From Camelus bactrianus (lineage: Eukaryota > Chordata > Mammalia > Artiodactyla > Camelidae): 64,000 nt of DNA. Under the pieces are notes generated by a model. The model was not told where the DNA came from. It made no database searches and saw nothing but the letters and a program-made list of their open reading frames with translations. The DNA lies in contig NC_133544.1 in the NCBI RefSeq assembly GCF_048773025.1, positions 248,001 through 312,000 of the forward strand, given 5' to 3'. Position 1 is the stretch's first letter. Each line of letters begins with the position of its first letter. The position numbers and the translations under genes are program-made. Shown here piece after piece: positions 57,685-64,000 of the stretch.

Positions 57685-58125
57685 ATGAGACTGTTGGGTC
57701 TTCTCCTGTGCCTGGTGGCAGGTCCCCAAGGTGAGTGTCTCAGGTGCCAGGCACGGGTCTGTGGGGATGGAAGTGGTGGAGGTGACTCACGATGACTGAT
57801 TCTCCATGTCCCCAGGTGTCCTGTCCCAGGTGCAGCTGCAGGAGTCGGGCCCAGGCCTGGTGAAGCCCTCGCAGACGCTCTCCCTCACCTGCACTGTCTC
57901 TGGTGGCTCCATCACAACCAGCTATTATGGTTGGAGCTGGATCCGCCAGCCCCCAGGGAAGGGGCTGGAGTGGATGGGAGCCATAGCTTATAGTGGCAGC
58001 ACTTACTACAGCCCATCCCTCAAGAGCCGCACCTCCATCTCCAGGGACACGTCCAAGAACCAGTTCTCCCTGCAGCTGAGCTCTGTGACCCCTGAGGACA
58101 CGGCCGTGTATTACTGTGCCAGAGA
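57685..58125 (+). CDS. IGHV4: IGHV4 B: heavy-chain V segment, looks functional
   Basis: Leader exon 1 is 57685-57730 ([15 protein letters not shown]) and exon 2 starts at 57816. The V-region is 57827-58125 (299 nt), opening [22 protein letters not shown]1 is [10 protein letters not shown], framework 2 is [14 protein letters not shown] and CDR2 is IAYSGST, with an end of AVYYCAR. By eye it differs from IGHV4 A at five bases in the V-region: four packed into two adjacent CDR1 codons and one making Met to Val before YYC. All control elements are intact, and its heptamer is consensus, unlike that of IGHV4 A. Confidence 0.95.
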
Positions 58126-58164
58126 CACAGTGAGGGGAAATCAGGGTGCGCCCAGACACAAACC
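58126..58164 (+). other. V-RSS of IGHV4 B
   Basis: Heptamer CACAGTG (58126-58132), 23-bp spacer, nonamer ACACAAACC (58156-58164). Confidence 0.94.
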
Positions 58165-59618
58165 TCCCCGCCTGGGGAGCCCAGGACCCCCGGGGGGTGC
58201 TCAGGAGCCGCCAAGGGCAAGGCTGAGCCCCAGAGCAGGTGCAGAGGGGCCGGGAGGGGTTTGCGGTTAGAATCCCTGGTTTCCTTTTCCTGCTCATCTG
58301 CTCTACCAGAGACTCCCTGCTGGACACTAATTTTTCATTCTTTTGACTCATTTGTTTCCAACAATAATATTGTACTCAGGATATATTTTGTTTTCTTCTC
58401 AAAAAGGTCCAAAGGATGCTAGGTTTTAACATAATTTTCTAGGTGAGTCTGGATGTCTCAAAACTGTTGAATGTTCTGAGAAGGCCCAGGCACTTGTACT
58501 ACACGTCTAAACTGTTATTCATCTTTGTCTTTGCTCCCAGGGCAGGAGGCTGCACACCCTCCATCTTCCTGTCAAAGGGCACAAGGGTTTGCATTGTGCA
58601 GGATGCGTTTTACAGACGCTAATGCCAGGGTGCCCCGGACAGCATGTGCAGGGATCCTCATTACTCACGGGGCACGGGGACTACAGTTCAAATATGGGAT
58701 AAAATTTATTTGCAGCCCAATATGAAAACTGCTGTTGTATTTAAACACCTCATGGACAATTGCAATGTGGGCAGCACTTTGAATCGCCCAACACACTAAC
58801 ATTCCCCCCCTGAGGTCGGTCAGGGTGATGCTCTGCCCTCTTGTTTCAACTCCCATCACGTAAATGAGTCTCCTTTCAGGTCCAGTTAGTGCCACATTTT
58901 TCCCTCTTTGTGGTAGAAGGAGTCAGTTTGCCTGTTTCAGCTGGTCAATGTGTTGTCCTGAAGTGCAGTGCAGCGTCCCTGAGCACAAAGTGCTGTGAGT
59001 GACTTACCAGAAATTATCTGTGACAGATAAGCCCCATCCAGGCATGAGTTATACTGATGGGGGCATTGAGCTTGAAATAAAGCTTCAATATAAATTTTCT
59101 TCAAATAAACAAATTCACATCTCACTTTGGGTATTTGTGTCAGCCTTGGAAACTTGTCTCAATTACAAACACAGACGGTAAAATGGAGATTTATGCCCCA
59201 AAAGTGATGACGTTGACTGGGTGGAAAATGACTGTGAGGAGGCTTCAAGGTCAGGGGGATTCTGGGCAGACTGTCTCCAGAGGATTCTTGATACAGGAGG
59301 TCAGGGTGGGCAGATGTTCCCTGAAGATCATAGGTTAGGGGAATTGGATCAAATATTGAGGGCGATCAGATTTCCAGGGTGAGGAGTCTCACTAACCTGA
59401 CTCAGCAGGTTTCTTGATAAAACTGGGACATGCAAAGATGGACCCAGAATCCCGCAGGCCCAGACCTCATGGAGAAAAGCATCTCAAGGAGCCTGAGTGC
59501 TGAATGGTCAGAGGGTCTTTGTGAGCTTCGAGTCAGGGTTCTTATCTTCACTGGCGTGATTCTCTGAGAGCAGAAGGCTTAATCCAAAGGGACACGGACT
59601 CCTTCTGGTCATTCCTCC

Positions 59619-60013
59619 TCTTGATGGCTCGTCTCAGCTGTGAGCACCTCCTGGGTCTGAGGAACACTGACCTATGTGGATGGTGCTGTGAAGTGATTGT
59701 GTCTTTGTGTTTCCAGTCCCCAGGTGTCCTGTCACGGGTGCTGGTGTAGGAGTTGGTCAAAGAGTATTGAAGACTCTCCCCCGCACCTACTCTGTCTCTG
59801 GGACCCCCTCCATCACACACAGTGGTTACTGGGGGATCTGTCACACCCCCAGGGAAAGGACTGGGTAACTCACTTGCTTTGGGTGTACGGTCTATGTCTC
59901 TTAAAAGGCACCTCCATCTCCACAGACATATTGGAGATGAGGTTTCCCTGCAGCACAGCTCTGGGGTCTCTGAGGGCACAGCCATGTGTCACTCTCACAC
60001 GAGGGAGAGTGAG
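59619..60013 (+). pseudogene. Decayed IGHV4-like relic (copy 2)
   Basis: Near-identical duplicate of the relic at 25655-26049. The V-like part starts at about 59735 after CCCCAGGTGTCCTGTC. The same early in-frame TAG, the same frame breaks and the same loss of the YYC end are present, so the gene was already dead before the block duplicated. Confidence 0.85.
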
Positions 60014-60067
60014 TGAGGGGAGGTCAGGGTGGCTCAGATGAAACCAGCCCTGCAGGGAGGGCTCAGG

Positions 60068-60081
60068 CCACCAGGGGTCAC
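60068..60081 (+). promoter_or_regulatory. CTCF-like motif 3' of the relic (copy 2)
   Basis: CCACCAGGGGTCAC, identical to 26104-26117 (13 of 14 positions of the CTCF core). Confidence 0.35.
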
Positions 60082-60489
60082 CCAGGATCATGAGGAAACA
60101 AGAGGGACAGTTTCAGAGCAGGTGCAGGAGAAGCCATGGGGGGTTTCCTCCCAGACACTGGGGATGCTCCACTGGACCATCACCTTCCCTGGAAGCCCAT
60201 CCATAATGATTCCAGGCAAACATCTTCTTTCTGAACTTGAGCTTTTTTTCAGGGTGTCTGAATTGTCTGTCCTTTTTCCCTCATTTGTTGTAGGACCAGA
60301 CACAGAAGAAATGTTTTTTCATGGGACCTTTAGTTGAAATGTATCCACTAACTACTCTTTTTCATTGTCAAATTTACAGATGTTAAATGACACAAATGAT
60401 TCTTCTGTGCATCCTCGAGTCTGCCCTCCACCTTCCAGTGTATTTCCAGGCATTTCATCCTCGAGAGTGTCCTGAGTCCTGTTTCCTGC

Positions 60490-63400
60490 AGTGCCTTTCC
60501 CTAGAATAGCATGAGGAATGTTGTGTAGTTGGAAATTGATGTTTGTGTCATGCTGGAGTCATTCTGTCCCCCAGAGGACACTTGGAAATGTCTGCAGACA
60601 GGTTGGGCTGTCACATGTGGCGTGTGCTACAGGAACCTAGTTACCCAGAGGGCAGAGTCCATCGATGCTGCTCAACACTCCACAATGCACACAGAAACTC
60701 CCAAAATGAGAAACTAGCCTCAAATGTCAATAATGTGGAAAAACTCTGAGAGAAACCTTTGTATCTTGTCAACTTCATAAAAATGTTGACATGCAGAAGG
60801 TAAATTTCTATATGTAAATAATTTTCACTGAATGAAAACATGAACAAACACCAAAATTGGGCCTTCAGTTCACTGACAGGCACCTTAAAGCCTCTTCACC
60901 CCTGTGTGCTGGTTGTGGGCCGGAGGGTCCTGAGCACAGGCCTGCAGGTGAAGGGGACATTGGAGCAGAGAGCCAGCACTGGGGAGGGGCCGTGTCCCTG
61001 CTTCACCTGATCCCCAAACAAGACAGGGCAAGGCTGAACCTGGATGTTATAATATTCACTAAAATCCAACCTATATCAGCTATTATAGGTTTTTAATTTG
61101 CATTAATAATTAATCTCAATATTAACTGATATTTCACATGTTTGTCTTATATCTAGAATAATTTTGACTGTAATTTTTTAATTCATGTTAATATATCAAA
61201 ACATGCCATTTGTATAACAGACACATAGTAACAGAAACAGCCAGACCTTCACCAGCATCCACACACCCTCCTCCAGGGGTTCACAGCTACTCTGCCCCTC
61301 CCCTCACCTCCTGCAGGTTAGCCATGGCTCCCTGCTGTCTCCTACACAGGGATGCTGCTAGGAATGTCTGTGAAGGTATGACCACATGTGCATCCCAGTG
61401 ACCTTCTCAGAAAATAACAAAATAAAAAGTAAATAAAGTAAAATAAAAAGTGTTATGGGAAGTAAAGGTTTTTGATGTAAAACTCACTGCCCATTATCTC
61501 AATAGCAAAGCTGGGTTTATTTGGGAACAACAGAGAATTACGCTTTGGGGTCTGCCATCCTGGTGAGCCACATGCAAGTCCCCAGTGAAAACAGAGACAC
61601 GACTCTTTTACAGAATGAAAGGGGAGGTGAGAGGGCTCCTCTGAACAGGAGTCCATGGGTTTTCATTGGCTGAGTCCTTACCAGGAAAGAAGAGGAGGCC
61701 CTGCTTCTCCCTGTTGGGCTCAGGCATGAAGATCCCAGGTTACAAGGTGGAAGCTGCAGTCCTCCTGCCTGAGAGCCACTGTGAAAAGGCTGCTTAGAGG
61801 GGCTTCTCGTAGGTGATCAGGACTCAGGAGGTGGTCACTCGGTGTGACGCAGTCAGGAGGGACTTCATTGCTGACGGAGGGGAGAAGCGTGGATGTGCTG
61901 AGGTTGAGACAACATAGCACAGCTCTTTGAGGAGCAGAGAACAAAAGGGCATCTTAGGAGGGGACGCGGCTGACTGAGACATCTTGACTGTGATGGGTGG
62001 ACCTGAACAAAGGGTCAGAGGCCATGAGGACCCCAAGGCAGTGGGAGTCTCCCTGTGCCACAGCATTCGGCTCACGGCTGTAAAACCCTAGAGGTCTGCG
62101 GAGGCCCCTGTGGTTTTGGTCAACACCCCAAGACAGCCCCTTGCTTTTATACAAGAAGGAGAAAGGGGTCTGGTAATCAGGTTGCCCACAGCAGGACGGG
62201 AACTTCAAATGCTCCTTTAAGGCCTTGAATCTGTGTCTTCTGGTTCCTCCCTTAAAATGGAGTCGGGATTGCCAGTGTTGAGAAAACTTCATGTAGGTTT
62301 TCCTTGAGAGAGAAGTGTGGAATCCATCTCAACAGAAATCAGCTAGCCTTCCAAAATCCCTCATATTTGGCAATTAGTGTTGCATTTAGGAAGCAGAAAA
62401 ACAACATGGATGTTAGTAGAGGCTTGTTCTGACGTCAGATGCCCTAGACATCAAATATGATGCTGGGAAACTGCACATTTTCTGTAGCCACATTTAGTCC
62501 CTTAGAGGCTAAAAGTTTATAAGGAGTAGATGCTGTCTTCCTGCAGGAACGTTTGAGAAGAAGAGCAAAGAAGCAAATTATCCACATATTGCAACAAAAG
62601 AGAAAATCTAGAAAACTTTGCATCATCCAGACCAGCCTTCCGGTGGCTCCAGAATTGAGAAGGACGCTCAACAAATCCCTGAAGCACTAATGTCCTGGTG
62701 AGTTTTTTTTCCCACTGAAGGCTAAAAGGTAACGGCTACCTCCATCGCCTGGAATAGTAACCAGTGCACAGTGGACACCAGTTACAGTAAAGGCTTCACT
62801 GCCAGTGGGAGTGGATGTTAGCACCACAGGAGGGTTAGGGATGACAGGGTGATAAAGGATTAGAGTGCACTTTATTATTCTTATTATCTTTACAATTATT
62901 TTGCTTCTTATTGACACGTGGTTCATTTCCAATGTTAGTTTTTGGTGCATAGCAGACAGATGCAGTTCTGCACACACGTAGGTATATTTTCAGAGATTTC
63001 TTCCCATATGTGTTGTTACAAAATGTAGAACACAGTTCCCTGCACTATACGGTAGCTCTTTCTTTTATATCTGTGTTACGTATGGTAATGTGTATCTTAA
63101 TCCCAAACTCTTAATTTATCCCTCCCCTACCCTATGCACTTTGGTGAACATAGTTTGTTTTCTGGGTCCATGAGTCTACATTTGTCTTTTAAGTAAGGGT
63201 TTTTGCATTTTTTAATTCCACATCATGGGATAAGTCTTTTGCTATCTGACTTAACTCACTTAATATGATTGTGTTTATATCCATTTGTGTTGCTGCCAAT
63301 GGCATTATTTTACCCTTTTTAAAGTACACGTGGAACACATACATGATGAAGTATTGCTCAGCCATATTTCAATGCAGTCTGCTGATCTGAGGTCCTGGGC

Positions 63401-64000
63401 ACCACTCCCCTCTTGGCATTGGGGTTTTCTCTCCAGGAAAACGAGAGTATCTCACAAACGCCTACAAGGGCCAATGAAGGCTTCAGCCTTGGAATCTGCT
63501 CCTCTGGGCTTCATGGCCTGAATGGCTTCCTTCCTTGCAGGACATTGATTAATCCTGGGAAGGTGTTAAATTCTGTTTGAATCTTGAAGGAGGCTGCACT
63601 GTGAAGTTTACGAAAATCATTTGGAGACTTTGCCCATAAACAGGTGGTAGCTAACTCAGTAGGAAAAATGGTAACTGCTTATACAATTAGCTATAGTATC
63701 GTCAGAGACAAAACAAATCAATGATGTCTTAAGGCCACTTAATCAATTTCATACATACTCTGATGGCTGCTCTCACATGCCAGAATCATTTCCCCCTTTG
63801 GGGAGACAGAAACTGTAGCAGGATGCTTCACTGTGAAGTCTCATTCAATAAATGGATAGGGGTGGAGTTACTAAGGAGTAAAAGGTGTGCATCTCTCAAA
63901 AGGCCTAAATAAAAGTGGGAGGTCCAGAGGCAGAGACCCCTTGAGGCTCGTCACAGGTCCCCGCTGTGTGAACTGCTTTAGTTCCCTGAGACTGGGCTGC
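60490..64000. repeat. Upstream tandem unit P4, cut by the window end
   Basis: The first 700 bp or so belong to the recent block and match P2 almost exactly. After about 61170 identity drops to the level seen among P1, P2 and P4. It lacks the L1 3' tail but carries the antisense L1 (62870-63363). By analogy with the other units, another IGHV segment should lie about 5 kb beyond the window end. No gene is visible in the part shown. Confidence 0.8.
62870..63363 (-). mobile_element. L1 3' region fragment in P4, minus strand
   Basis: Same fragment and ends as 2585-3082 and 29060-29551. Confidence 0.7.

Larger units (their letters stand above)
51903..61170. repeat. Recent segmental duplication, copy 2
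   Basis: Partner of 17205-27200, holding IGHV3 C, IGHV4 B and an IGHV4-like relic. It lacks the 728-bp LTR, which accounts for the length difference. Upstream of the leader the two loci are much less alike (about 80 percent over 51265-51900). The high-identity block therefore starts in or just before the V gene. Spacer 52520-57560 contains a CA-rich tract (52994-53050) and an L1 fragment, and no gene. Confidence 0.88.

Noticed and set aside
1-64000. D, J or constant exons, ADAM6-like genes, tRNA genes, CRISPR arrays
   Set aside because: None was seen. No 12-RSS pair, J motif WGxG or tRNA box was found by eye, and the short direct repeats are microsatellites.

Overview
This window is mammalian germline DNA: part of an immunoglobulin heavy-chain variable (IGHV) cluster from a camelid, most likely Camelus. 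Seven IGHV segments with recognisable coding exons and a 12/23-type recombination signal (heptamer, 23-bp spacer, nonamer) lie on the + strand, plus three decayed IGHV4-like relics. The camelid assignment rests on one segment (34965-35418) that carries the VHH framework-2 hallmarks of heavy-chain-only antibodies: Tyr37, Gln44 and Arg45. It also has a cysteine in CDR1 and Ser11, which fit camel better than llama or alpaca. No D, J or constant exons are present, and no bacterial, viral or other host protein gene was supported.

Layout. 1-8340: upstream unit P1, leading into conventional IGHV3 A (8488-8944). 9012-14150: spacer not repeated in the window, with an old L1. 14292-14722: clan II IGHV pseudogene with one net frameshift. 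14972-16575: 5'-truncated L1 at a segment junction. 17205-17661: IGHV3 B, followed by a cluster of CTCF-like motifs. 23719-24159: IGHV4 A. 25655-26049: decayed IGHV4-like relic. 26530-34830: upstream unit P2, leading into the VHH gene (34965-35418). 35458-38500: 3' flank with an MLT1-like LTR fragment and a third relic. 38848-51770: upstream unit P3, holding a broken class I endogenous retrovirus (41374-46293) and leading into IGHV3 C (51903-52359). 57685-58125: IGHV4 B. 59619-60013: relic. 60490-64000: upstream unit P4, cut by the window end.

Two layers of duplication explain the map. An older tandem unit of 8-9 kb of upstream DNA occurs four times (P1-P4). A much younger block of about 10 kb (IGHV3 - IGHV4 - relic) occurs twice, at about 17.2-27.2 kb and 51.9-61.2 kb, nearly identical by eye except in the CDRs of the V genes. 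L1 and LTR insertions present in some copies and absent in others order these events: P3 split first, then P4, then P1/P2.

Functionally the intact segments are V gene parts that RAG1/2 joins to D-J in B cells. Each intact one has an octamer promoter, a split leader and an RSS. Five (three IGHV3, two IGHV4) have conventional framework 2 able to pair with light chains; one is a dedicated VHH. Percent identities and repeat boundaries are by-eye estimates.
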